Origin: Cyanobacteria bacterium UBA1186
Lineage (GTDB): Bacteria > Cyanobacteriota > Vampirovibrionia > Gastranaerophilales > Gastranaerophilaceae
Direction of reading: 5' to 3'
Assembly (NCBI GenBank): GCA_002309875.1
Contig: DBYM01000011.1
Coordinates: 1-15,064, forward strand
DNA: 15,064 nucleotides
Part shown: one piece after another, positions 7,212 to 14,972 of the stretch
Layout: each line of letters opens with the position of its first letter
Numbering within the stretch: position 1 is the stretch's first letter
Program-made: the position numbers and the translations under genes
Notes under the pieces: model-generated
The model's database searches: none
What the model saw: the letters and a program-made list of their open reading frames with translations, nothing else
Told to the model about the DNA's origin: nothing

Positions 7212-7283
7212 TTCTTAATAAAAAAGGCAATTATTTAATAAAGATATACTTTATATATATAAGAACTATTTTAAGGAGAGTTC

Positions 7284-8195
7284 ATGTCTATAGTCATAGA
7301 TGCAAATATGAAAATGTTCGCAGACAGACTGCATATATCCTCATCTCGTATGGTGGAGGACTATGGACTTTGTACGGTTGATGAAATAATTGAAGCGGAA
7401 GCGGAAAAAGGAAATACCCACGCAATTATTGAATCAAGAGAATATGAGCATTCTCCCGAAAAACTCATAAAAATGTTCAGGCTGGGCGATGTTGAAAATA
7501 AATTTGTTCTCCTTAGATATATGAACGACAGAACAAGACTGAAAGTCTTACCTATGCTTGAGAAAGAAGATTTAGTCATGGGGCTTAATTTCTTTACTCA
7601 GGAAAAGTTACTCGCATTATTGCTGGAAACAGATACAGAAGAATTAGTCAGAGTTATTTTGGAAGCATTTCCCCTCGAAGCAATTGTTGCAATGTTTTCC
7701 GAAGAAGAACTTGCAGGCTTCTTCGCAAACGAAGATTTGGATAAAAACGAAGTTGTAGAACAACTGCAGGCACTTCCTCCCGAAGTAATGCAGAAATTTA
7801 TCGAAGGTATTACAGGCAAACCGTCAGAAGAATCAGACGGAAAAAGCCTTATAAACAGCATTTCAAATCTGCCGGAAGATAAATTCCACAAATTTATGGC
7901 AGGTATAGACCCTGAAGTTCAGCGTCAGTTAACATTCCAACTCACAAAAACAAACCCGGAAAACCTTGTATTATTCGGCAACGAGCCGTACATCAGAATG
8001 CTCAGCACAATGATGAAGCCGGATATGATTAAGCCAATGATTATGCTTGAAAAAGAATCTCTAGTAGATATGATATCACTTCTGCCTGATGACTTTATAT
8101 CAATAGTGGCCGCACAAGTGGACACTCTTGATTTTGCAAAGTTCCTTCAAAAAGGCAGCAACATAAGATATATCGAGCAGGCTTTAATGATTTAA
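7284..8195 (+). CDS. MgtE N-terminal/FliG-like helical-repeat protein
   Basis: 303 aa, cytoplasmic, no membrane segments. Residues ~65-300 consist of short helix pairs with recurring patterns such as DRTRLKVLPMLEKEDLV, LQALPPEVMQKFIEGI, LPEDKFHKFMAGIDPEV and LLPDDFISIVAAQV. This resembles the superhelical N-terminal domain of MgtE magnesium transporters, which is related to FliG repeats. The CBS and transporter domains of MgtE are absent, so it is not itself a transporter. The neighbouring convergent fliD makes a flagellar accessory or switch-related role conceivable, but that is inference. The start has an excellent ribosome binding site, AAGGAGAG, directly upstream. It ends 24 nt before the fliD stop. 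Confidence 0.6.
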   Translation: MSIVIDANMKMFADRLHISSSRMVEDYGLCTVDEIIEAEAEKGNTHAIIESREYEHSPEKLIKMFRLGDVENKFVLLRYMNDRTRLKVLPMLEKEDLVMGLNFFTQEKLLALLLETDTEELVRVILEAFPLEAIVAMFSEEELAGFFANEDLDKNEVVEQLQALPPEVMQKFIEGITGKPSEESDGKSLINSISNLPEDKFHKFMAGIDPEVQRQLTFQLTKTNPENLVLFGNEPYIRMLSTMMKPDMIKPMIMLEKESLVDMISLLPDDFISIVAAQVDTLDFAKFLQKGSNIRYIEQALMI

Positions 8196-8219
8196 ATAAT
8201 TTAATTTTTTTAAATTAAA

Positions 8220-11200
8220 TTACCCGCCAAGGAATGATTGATATTGCTGCTGAATCTTGGATATGATAGATTCCATAGCCTGGAATTTTGACTGCAGGCG
8301 GGCCTGATACCTTGTTACATAGGTATTCTGCTTATCTATCTTATCGTTTAATTTCTGAATTTTGCTGTTATATGAGTTCTCGGCAGATGCAAAGAAGCCT
8401 GATACAGACATCAGCGAATTTTCTACCGTTGATTCAACCTTGCTGAATACACCCTGCGCACTGTCATTGCCGACAAGGAGAGCCCTTACGGCATCTCTGT
8501 CAGCCTTAAACGCATTGGAGAATGCAGTCTTGTCAAATGACAATGTATCAATGTTGTTCGTTGAAATATTACTTGCGCTTGCCGCAGATGTACTGATACC
8601 TATTGAATTCAGATTTGAGAATGACAAGCCTGCTGAGCCTAGTGAATTCATCATATAACTTCTTATCTGATTTCTTAACATCTTTAAGCCGGACTGATTA
8701 CTCAAGTTACCTGTTTTTGCAAGTTCTGCATCAACATTTGTAATCAATTCGTTATACGCATCAACAATATCGGATATTGCATTTGAAAGTGTTTCCGTAT
8801 CACGTTCTATAGTTAACGTTATTGCTTCGCCCGGAGTTAAGTTTCTCAGATTCAGTGTTACACCGTTCAGTTTCGTAATATCGCTTCCAACCAAATTGGT
8901 CGTTGAAGTGAAATTAGTTCCGTTTATTGAGAACGATGCGCTATCACCGACACTCTGAGAACTTCCTTCAAGTTTTGTCGTATTTACTGTTCCGTTTCCG
9001 TTCCATGTGCTTGTTGTCAAACCGAGAACGTCAGTAAAGTTACTTGTACCTGCTTCAATATTGATATAAGATGAGCCGGAAATTCTTGAATTTATAACAA
9101 GTTTACCGTCAACAGAATCCCAATAAGCAGTGGCCTTTGAATCTTCGGAAGAATTTATCTGTCCGATAAGACTGTTAAGTGTTGTATTATTATCAATAGT
9201 AAATATTGCATTACCTATCGTAAACGTTCCTGCATTGACATTGCCTCGGCGGAAGAGTCCCGAATCCGTAATTTTGGAAGTTCCGTTCAGGCAATACAGT
9301 TCACGTGAACTCTTTGAGGCATTGCCATCGCTTACCAAACCGCAAATAGTAGATATATTTGAACTGTCAACGCTCGCTCCGACCTCTACTCTTACAGAAT
9401 CGTTAGTTGAATAGAATTTCAGATATCCGTCTTCAAACGTAATGTCAATATCACCCTGACCAAAAGCATTGTTAACTCTTGTCCTGAGTTGAGCAAAAGT
9501 TTCATCTTTGTCGATTGTTACAGTGGATTTCACACCGTCTCTGTATATAGAAAGTGTACCGTTTGAAATATTCAACATACTCATCTTCGTTGAATAGCCT
9601 GCATAGTTTGATGCAGAATATGTCAAATCACGGGTTACCTCAATAGATGAATTTATAGCAGTCGAACTTGCGGAATAGCCTCCAAGATTTGATGAATAAG
9701 TCAAACCTATTGCAGTCAATAAGTCAGAGCCCTCACTTGCGGCTTTTGTAACAGAAATAGTGTGTTCACCTGCCTGAAGAACTAATTTACCTTCCTCAGA
9801 AAGCGATGCTTCTATTCCTAATCTGCCGAATTTTTCCATCAGTGAACTGAACGTTTCATTTGCAGCAACATTAAGAGTAGAAGTATTTCCGTCAACCACA
9901 ACGTTTAACTTTCCTGCAATTGGTGTTGAAGTATAATCAGAAATTAAATCTGTTGAAGTTGCTGTAATTGTCGCAGTCGCAGTAGCCGTTGTCTGAAGAT
10001 GTGCATTGTAATTGTACTCGGTAGTCTTAGTCGGGAACAGAGTTTCTGCCACATTTGAAGCGGCTGAAGCAGTAGATCTTGCAACATAAGAATCGCCCGT
10101 CCCGTTCAATACCAGGTGTACTCCGTCATTTTCCTGAACAAATGAAGCCTGAACTCCAAATGAACGCAGGGTTTCACGGAAGTCCCCGAACGTATCGCCG
10201 ATACCGATATTAGCGGTATATTTAACACCGTTGTTGTAGATATAATACTGACCTGATGTTACGCCATAGTCGCTCATTAATGAGTCGTTATTCGGATTAA
10301 CTGTCTCAGTATGAGTTGTCGTATAACTTAATACACCGTCGTAGTTATTCGTCTGAGTCTTAGTACCTGCAAAAGTTGCATTGATATACGTATTTCCTGA
10401 GCCTGAGCATACAAGTTTAACACCGCTTCCCGTATCAACAAGACTTGCGTTGATACCAAAGCCTGCCAATGTACTGCTCAAATCTGAGAAAGTCATAGAA
10501 CTTGAGATATAAAGAGTTTTCTTAACTCCGTCCTGATAAACATCATAAGCACCGGCACTGATGCCAAATCTCGTAACGAGTTCGGAGCCTGATGCATTTA
10601 CCGTTGAAGTGGTACTTGTTACTATTTCAGGAGAAGCCTCATAGTTATATGTTGTCGTTTTACCGCTTGAGAATAATGTACTTACGACATTTGATGCGCC
10701 TGAAGCAGATGATGTTTCAACATAAGAATCACTTTCTGCATAAAGAGTCAGCCTTGAACCGCTTGCATTTGTGGTCAGTGCAGCCTGAATTCCGTAGCCC
10801 TGCAGAGTCTGTCTCAAGTCTGCAAGAGTATCGCCTTCAGATATGTATGCAGTTTTTCTTACACCATTCTGAATAACACTGTACTGACCCGAAGTTATGC
10901 CCAAATCACTCAACTTCGTGTTATTATCAGCATTTTTGGTTTCGGTATTTACGGTATCATAAGTCAGGGCAGAGCCTGTATAAGTAATGCTTCCCGTAGA
11001 AGATGAAGCCGTTAAATGTAATGCTGATATAACATCGTACGTACCGCCCGTTATCTCGGCACCCGTGATATACAAACCGCCGTCAGCACGCTGAGTTACT
11101 GAAGCACCCGCATTGACCATTGCAGTTCTTATATCACCCAAAGTTGAAGTTGAAGTCAGGCTTATAGTCTTTGTCTGATTTGCATTGTTCTTAAATATTA

Positions 11201-12893
11201 TCGTTTGTCCGTTGCTTGCAGGCAAACCTTCATTTAAATCGTTTAATTTTGTAGCAAGAGTTGCTGCAGAAGTGGTCGTAACAAGCGTTTGGTAGGTGAG
11301 ATATCCGCTTGCCTGAGTCTGCGTGGCAACTTCTTCTTCCAAACCTATTGCAGCCTTAAATGTGTTATTTGCTGTAGTATTTGCCAATTTGGCAGAGCCG
11401 TCTATTTCAAATACCCCATTTTCAATTTTTGCACTTATACCCTTGGCAGCCAAACTTGAAATCAAACTGTTAACAGTCGTATTTCCATTGATGGCAATAC
11501 TGCCCGCAACGCCGTCAAAGGTTAAACTTGCAGAAGCGGTATAACCCAATGCTGACAATTTTGAAGTGCCCGTAGCCTGAGTAGTTGTGTAAGTTGTCGT
11601 CGTATATTTCAGCACTCCGCTTGTAGTTTTAACCTCATAAACTTCGGAATGATCCGTAAGTTTTGCGGTTAATTTGGAATCCAAAGCACTGACGCCATAA
11701 ACCTTAAACTCACCATCAACAATCTCGGCACGAACACCTTTTGCATCAAAAGCGGCAATCAAATCATTAATAGTAGCCGTAGAACCAACAGTTACGGTTC
11801 CTGCTCCGTCTAAATTTGTATAGGTAAATGTTGTACCTGATATTCCGACACTCGAAAGTTTTGTAGTACCATCTGCATAAGTTGTGGTGGTTATCGTTGT
11901 GTCGTAACTCAAATTACCGCTCTTCTGCGTCTGGTTGGAAACAGTTGCTTCAAGGCCCAACGCAGTTGCCAAAGCATTAGATGAAGGATTCAGAATCTCC
12001 GCATTGTGTATTGTAAAAATACCATCGGAAAGATCAGCCTGAATACCTTTGTTTTCAAGTTTTGTAATCAGCCCTGCAAGAGTGTCGGTTTTGTTTGCCG
12101 TAACCGTGACAGTCGTACCTTCAACTGTCAAAGTTACATTAGTGTTAGCATTTAAGCCCAATTCACTGAGTTTTGTAGTCGTTTCGGCATTAGATGTAAC
12201 TGTTGAAGTTTCTTTTCTTGTAATATTGGAAGTCTTGTAACCTCTGTTAACGTCCTGAAGATGGAATGCGGTTATCAGGTTTGTACCTGAAATATCACGC
12301 ATCTTTGTTGAATCCAAATCTACGGCAAAAATACCCGTAGTTTCGTTATAAGAAGCATCAACTCCATAAGTATTAAGTTTTGAAATCAGGCTTCCTATAG
12401 TTTCGTTGTTGTCAAGAGTAACAGTTTGTTCAACTCCGCCGACCGTTACGGCAATATCCCCCGCATTAACTCCCACATCTTTCAAAAATGTATCTTTAGT
12501 GGCTATATTTGTTTCAATAACAGTTTCAGTAGTCTTATAATTACTTACTGCCTGAGTATTAGTAGCAAGTTTATCAATAACAATGTTATACACACCTTCA
12601 TTAGCATCAGATGTTGCTGATGCGGTTAAAGCCCCGGGATTTGATGATGTTGCCAAATTCTGAGAGAACAAGTCCATACTTGTTACACCAAATTTGGCAT
12701 CTGTAATCTTTTCAAGCATCGAACGGAAAGTTGAGAAATACGATTTAATGTCAGCCAAAGCATTTTTAGATACGCTTAATGCAGCCTGCTCCTTCTGGTA
12801 GGTCGTAACCTTCGCACGCTTCAGTGCGGTGAGCGACTCAACCCATGAAGAAGTATCTAATCCTGATGCTAAACCACTAAATGAAATACTCAT
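8220..12893 (-). CDS. fliD: giant flagellar hook-associated protein 2 (filament cap) with eleven Hook-IN-like repeats
   Basis: FliD caps the growing flagellar filament outside the cell and helps flagellin subunits fold into place. The N-terminal FliD_N domain (about 1-115) begins SISFSGLASGLDTSSWVESL, and the C-terminal FliD_C region (about 1365-1557) ends in the typical coiled coil (KIQKLNDKIDKQ, then RYQARLQSKFQAMESII). The protein is 1557 aa against a usual 450-700. The excess is residues ~135-1292: eleven repeats of roughly 100-110 aa resembling flagellin Hook-IN motifs, starting near residues 135, 238, 342, 441, 545, 657, 767, 867, 978, 1099 and 1202, joined by Thr/Ser/Tyr-rich linkers. 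The reading frame is intact. There is only a weak ribosome binding site (GGAT) before the ATG, and a structured leader upstream. No fliS or other flagellar gene adjoins it. Confidence 0.9.
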   Translation of the reverse strand: MSISFSGLASGLDTSSWVESLTALKRAKVTTYQKEQAALSVSKNALADIKSYFSTFRSMLEKITDAKFGVTSMDLFSQNLATSSNPGALTASATSDANEGVYNIVIDKLATNTQAVSNYKTTETVIETNIATKDTFLKDVGVNAGDIAVTVGGVEQTVTLDNNETIGSLISKLNTYGVDASYNETTGIFAVDLDSTKMRDISGTNLITAFHLQDVNRGYKTSNITRKETSTVTSNAETTTKLSELGLNANTNVTLTVEGTTVTVTANKTDTLAGLITKLENKGIQADLSDGIFTIHNAEILNPSSNALATALGLEATVSNQTQKSGNLSYDTTITTTTYADGTTKLSSVGISGTTFTYTNLDGAGTVTVGSTATINDLIAAFDAKGVRAEIVDGEFKVYGVSALDSKLTAKLTDHSEVYEVKTTSGVLKYTTTTYTTTQATGTSKLSALGYTASASLTFDGVAGSIAINGNTTVNSLISSLAAKGISAKIENGVFEIDGSAKLANTTANNTFKAAIGLEEEVATQTQASGYLTYQTLVTTTSAATLATKLNDLNEGLPASNGQTIIFKNNANQTKTISLTSTSTLGDIRTAMVNAGASVTQRADGGLYITGAEITGGTYDVISALHLTASSSTGSITYTGSALTYDTVNTETKNADNNTKLSDLGITSGQYSVIQNGVRKTAYISEGDTLADLRQTLQGYGIQAALTTNASGSRLTLYAESDSYVETSSASGASNVVSTLFSSGKTTTYNYEASPEIVTSTTSTVNASGSELVTRFGISAGAYDVYQDGVKKTLYISSSMTFSDLSSTLAGFGINASLVDTGSGVKLVCSGSGNTYINATFAGTKTQTNNYDGVLSYTTTHTETVNPNNDSLMSDYGVTSGQYYIYNNGVKYTANIGIGDTFGDFRETLRSFGVQASFVQENDGVHLVLNGTGDSYVARSTASAASNVAETLFPTKTTEYNYNAHLQTTATATATITATSTDLISDYTSTPIAGKLNVVVDGNTSTLNVAANETFSSLMEKFGRLGIEASLSEEGKLVLQAGEHTISVTKAASEGSDLLTAIGLTYSSNLGGYSASSTAINSSIEVTRDLTYSASNYAGYSTKMSMLNISNGTLSIYRDGVKSTVTIDKDETFAQLRTRVNNAFGQGDIDITFEDGYLKFYSTNDSVRVEVGASVDSSNISTICGLVSDGNASKSSRELYCLNGTSKITDSGLFRRGNVNAGTFTIGNAIFTIDNNTTLNSLIGQINSSEDSKATAYWDSVDGKLVINSRISGSSYINIEAGTSNFTDVLGLTTSTWNGNGTVNTTKLEGSSQSVGDSASFSINGTNFTSTTNLVGSDITKLNGVTLNLRNLTPGEAITLTIERDTETLSNAISDIVDAYNELITNVDAELAKTGNLSNQSGLKMLRNQIRSYMMNSLGSAGLSFSNLNSIGISTSAASASNISTNNIDTLSFDKTAFSNAFKADRDAVRALLVGNDSAQGVFSKVESTVENSLMSVSGFFASAENSYNSKIQKLNDKIDKQNTYVTRYQARLQSKFQAMESIISKIQQQYQSFLGG
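9018..12491 (-). repeat. tandem Hook-IN-like protein repeats within fliD
   Basis: Eleven diverged units encode FliD residues 135-1292. A common pattern is TKLSxLG, a beta strand, a short turn, a second strand, then TL..LI..L...GI.A, followed by DG.F.I and usually an ending such as LGL. Units 6, 7 and 8 (nt 10035-10925) form a closer subfamily with SGQY or AGAY, then GVK/RxT and FG/YG-V/I-Q/N-A. Unit 11 is the most canonical Hook-IN sequence (GTFTIGNAIFTIDNNTTL). Confidence 0.8.
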
Positions 12894-12916
12894 AAATTCA
12901 ATCCGTTACACATGTC

Positions 12917-12994
12917 GCACGTCAGCCGGGGTAAGCTGCCATATCCTAGCTAAAGCACCCATTACCTGCCTTCGCTACATGCATGTTTTCGTGC
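12917..12994 (-). promoter_or_regulatory. structured fliD leader, candidate cis-regulatory RNA
   Basis: On the minus strand the leader can form a three-way junction. P1 pairs GCACG (12994-12990) with CGTGC (12921-12917). P2 pairs AGCGAAGGC (12976-12968) with GCTTTAGCT (12956-12948), with one G-A mismatch. P3 pairs CAGC (12938-12935) with GCTG (12926-12923). The P2 loop contains GGTAA (12966-12962) and the P3 loop contains TTACC (12934-12930), which can pair as a kissing interaction. Junction strands are A-rich at 12989-12977 and AGGATATGG at 12947-12939. I compared it by eye with c-di-GMP-I, purine, cobalamin and fluoride riboswitches and found no match. The fold is hand-made and untested. 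Confidence 0.4.
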
Positions 12995-13008
12995 CACTAT
13001 ATATACTT

Positions 13009-13037
13009 AGTATAACATATTATATATAGCCTCGCAA
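13009..13037 (-). promoter_or_regulatory. candidate fliD promoter
   Basis: On the minus strand TTGCGA (13037 to 13032), a 17-nt spacer and TATACT (13014 to 13009) form a plausible sigma-70-type promoter. The start would be near 13002, giving a leader of about 108 nt whose 5' end nearly coincides with the P1 stem. An alternative TATAAT occurs at 13024-13019 without a good -35. A 9-bp inverted repeat, CTATATATA (12997-13005) and TATATATAG (13021-13029), flanks the -10 region. No sigma-28 type sequence was seen. Confidence 0.4.
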
Positions 13038-13107
13038 GTGTAATGTATATTTATGTTAAGCAAAATTTTACACATTTTATGCGATGGCCTAAAAAACTTA
13101 ATCTTTA

Positions 13108-13116
13108 TGTTAAAAT
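13108..13116 (+). promoter_or_regulatory. extended -10 promoter of holA, predicting a leaderless mRNA
   Basis: TG (13108-13109), T, TAAAAT (13111-13116) is an extended -10 element with five of six -10 bases; no good -35 is seen. Six bases separate it from the ATG at 13123, so transcription should start at or near the start codon. No ribosome binding site is present. Confidence 0.4.
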
Positions 13117-13122
13117 GCATTT

Positions 13123-14085
13123 ATGGCAGTTTATTTTTACTACGGGGAAGAAGATTTTAATATAGATTCGGCTATCGAAGAACTGAAAAGCAGCCTGAAT
13201 CCTGATTTCATTGCGATGAATTTTCAGAATCTTGACAACCCTGAATACCCCGAACTTATCACTGCGCTCCGAACACCGCCTATGATGTTCGGAGAAATGC
13301 TTATAGTAATTAATTCAGACAAGTATTTTTCATCAAAAAAGAACTATTTTGAAGACAAAGAACTTGATGATATTGAAGATGCACTAAAAAATAACCCTGA
13401 ATCGCTGAACATCGTATTTGTCGTGAAAATTTCAAGAGAGGACGGTAAAAAACCCGACAGCAGACGGCGTCTGTTTAAAATTTTATCAAAATTCAATGCA
13501 AGAGAATTTAATGTAATCAAAACATACGAAACTGCACAACTCTCTTCATGGATTAAACAACGGGCGAAGAAAAAAGGAATTTCTCTTGAAGAAAAGGCAA
13601 TCGAACTTTTAATCGAACATTTGGGCAATAATTTAAGACAATTTGACACGGAACTTGATAAACTTAAACTCATTGCCTACCCTGAAAAAACCGTAACAAA
13701 AAAAATGGTTGAAGAAATTGCAGTATCTAACCAGGATTTGTTTAATATTACGGAAGACATTATAAAAAACAGAAAAGATAAAGCCCTGCTTGAATTCAGA
13801 AAACTTACGGACAAAAAGCACCCTCTTGAAATTCTTTCAGCGATTCAGACTATGCTCAGAAAATGGATTTTAATTAAAACAAAATCATCATTATCCAATG
13901 CCGAACTATCAAGATTAATCGGGCAGCATGAATATGTTGTACAGCAGACTAAGGCAAAATTAAAGGACACCGGTGCAGCGGATTTGGTCAAATTAAAACA
14001 AAACCTGTATGATGCCGAGTGTAAAATAAAATCAGGCGAGTCGCTTGACGTAATTTCGGAGGTGGAAATTGCTCTTATCAGATAA
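13123..14085 (+). CDS. holA: DNA polymerase III subunit delta
   Basis: Clamp-loader subunit that opens the beta sliding clamp during loading onto primed DNA. 320 aa, normal for the family. The N-terminal VYFYYGEEDFNID matches the conserved start of the delta AAA+-like domain; LITALRTPPMMFGEMLIVI (about 45-63) and VFVVKISREDGKKPDSRRRLFKIL (97-121, pattern only) follow the family layout. The helical C-terminal collar domain includes LIGQHEYVVQQT (265-276) and AECKIKSGESLDVISEVEIALI, where delta proteins have the typical 'aD..iKsG..d....E.li' signature. It lacks a P-loop, as expected for delta. It overlaps holB by 17 nt, so both clamp-loader subunits should be made together. Confidence 0.9.
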   Translation: MAVYFYYGEEDFNIDSAIEELKSSLNPDFIAMNFQNLDNPEYPELITALRTPPMMFGEMLIVINSDKYFSSKKNYFEDKELDDIEDALKNNPESLNIVFVVKISREDGKKPDSRRRLFKILSKFNAREFNVIKTYETAQLSSWIKQRAKKKGISLEEKAIELLIEHLGNNLRQFDTELDKLKLIAYPEKTVTKKMVEEIAVSNQDLFNITEDIIKNRKDKALLEFRKLTDKKHPLEILSAIQTMLRKWILIKTKSSLSNAELSRLIGQHEYVVQQTKAKLKDTGAADLVKLKQNLYDAECKIKSGESLDVISEVEIALIR

Positions 14086-14914
14086 ATATCCGTTTCTTGC
14101 AAATTATTTTACGACACTTCTGAATGCCGACGATAAACCGCTTCCTCAAAGCCTTTTGTTTTACGGCAGTGATATCAGCGCACAGTATGCTTTGGCAAAC
14201 GAGATTGCACGGTTGTTAAATTGCAAAGGGGACAAATCAGATACTTGTGAGTGTCTTAATTGCAAATGGATTAAAGAAAATTCGCACCCTGCCGTTATGA
14301 CAATCTCAAGAGTCGATAACAAACCTGAAGATGACGATTCCAAAACGGTTATATCGGTTAAGCAGGCCGCGCTTATAAAGGAGAAACTCGTCAATACTTC
14401 AGAATTTCACAGAGTATTTATATTCTGTGACAGAGATGATGACGGAAATCCTGCAGGGTTAAATCAAATAAATTTCCAGGCCGAAACCGCAAATTCTCTG
14501 CTTAAAATTATTGAAGAGCCGCAACCCGGTGTAACGTTTATATTTTTAACAAGAAATATTGATGATTTGCTTTCAACAATAATTTCAAGATCACAATGCT
14601 TCTTTGTTCCGTCAAAAGAAAAAAGCAGTTATGATTATGCTTTAATCAAAGGGATATTCGAAAACTATTGGAATTTTGAACGTAAAAACGTATTTGACAT
14701 ATCACAAAGGCTGCAGGATTTAACTAAAGATAATGACATAAGCAATGTTTTGGATAATATCCAAAATTACATCTTGGCAGTCGTTAAACAAAACCCGAAA
14801 CAAAACAAATTTATCGAACACATAAAAGTTCTTGAAGAATCCAAAAAACAGGCAAAATTAGGAATAAGGCCCGCTAATATTTTTGACGATTTGTGTTTGA
14901 AATTAATAAAATAG
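14069..14914 (+). CDS. holB: DNA polymerase III subunit delta prime
   Basis: AAA+ clamp-loader subunit that works with delta and the tau/gamma ATPases. 281 aa, slightly short. The TTG start at 14069 is supported by a strong ribosome binding site, GGAGG (14058-14062), 6 nt upstream inside holA. A zinc-binding cluster is visible at Cys52, Cys60, Cys62 and Cys65. AETANSLLKIIEEPQPGVTFIFLT (138-161, pattern only) contains the Walker B-like and sensor region, and IISRSQCF (171-178) is the SRC-type arginine motif with Ser in place of Cys. The P-loop position reads FYGSDISAQYALA, lacking GK, so it probably does not hydrolyse ATP, like E. coli delta prime. Confidence 0.9.
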   Translation: MLLSDKYPFLANYFTTLLNADDKPLPQSLLFYGSDISAQYALANEIARLLNCKGDKSDTCECLNCKWIKENSHPAVMTISRVDNKPEDDDSKTVISVKQAALIKEKLVNTSEFHRVFIFCDRDDDGNPAGLNQINFQAETANSLLKIIEEPQPGVTFIFLTRNIDDLLSTIISRSQCFFVPSKEKSSYDYALIKGIFENYWNFERKNVFDISQRLQDLTKDNDISNVLDNIQNYILAVVKQNPKQNKFIEHIKVLEESKKQAKLGIRPANIFDDLCLKLIK

Positions 14915-14939
14915 CAAAAAAAATATTTACGTGTATTTA

Positions 14940-14948
14940 TGTTATATT
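14940..14948 (+). promoter_or_regulatory. extended -10 promoter of the last gene
   Basis: TG (14940-14941), T, TATATT (14943-14948) is an extended -10 element without a clear -35. It sits in the context TTTATGTTA, identical to the sequence around the holA promoter. The predicted start is near 14955, giving a leader of about 18 nt that contains the ribosome binding site. Confidence 0.4.
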
Positions 14949-14972
14949 AGACAGACAAAGGAGATATATGGT

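Noticed and set aside
8197..8217. 8-bp AT-only hairpin between the MgtE_N/FliG-like gene and fliD as a bidirectional terminator
   Set aside because: TAATTTAA/TTAAATTA has no G-C pair and no T-tract after the stem; the T run is in the loop.
8362..12620. Several plus-strand ORFs of 63-98 codons opposite fliD
   Set aside because: They are antisense shadows of the long fliD frame, without ribosome binding sites or recognisable content.
12917..12994. fliD leader as c-di-GMP-I riboswitch, purine riboswitch or hammerhead ribozyme
   Set aside because: The conserved GCAAAGCC and GGGTTACC-type elements of c-di-GMP-I are absent. The purine J3/1 sequence is absent although GGATATGG occurs. The hammerhead CTGATGA core is not present (CTGACGT instead) and the stems do not connect correctly.
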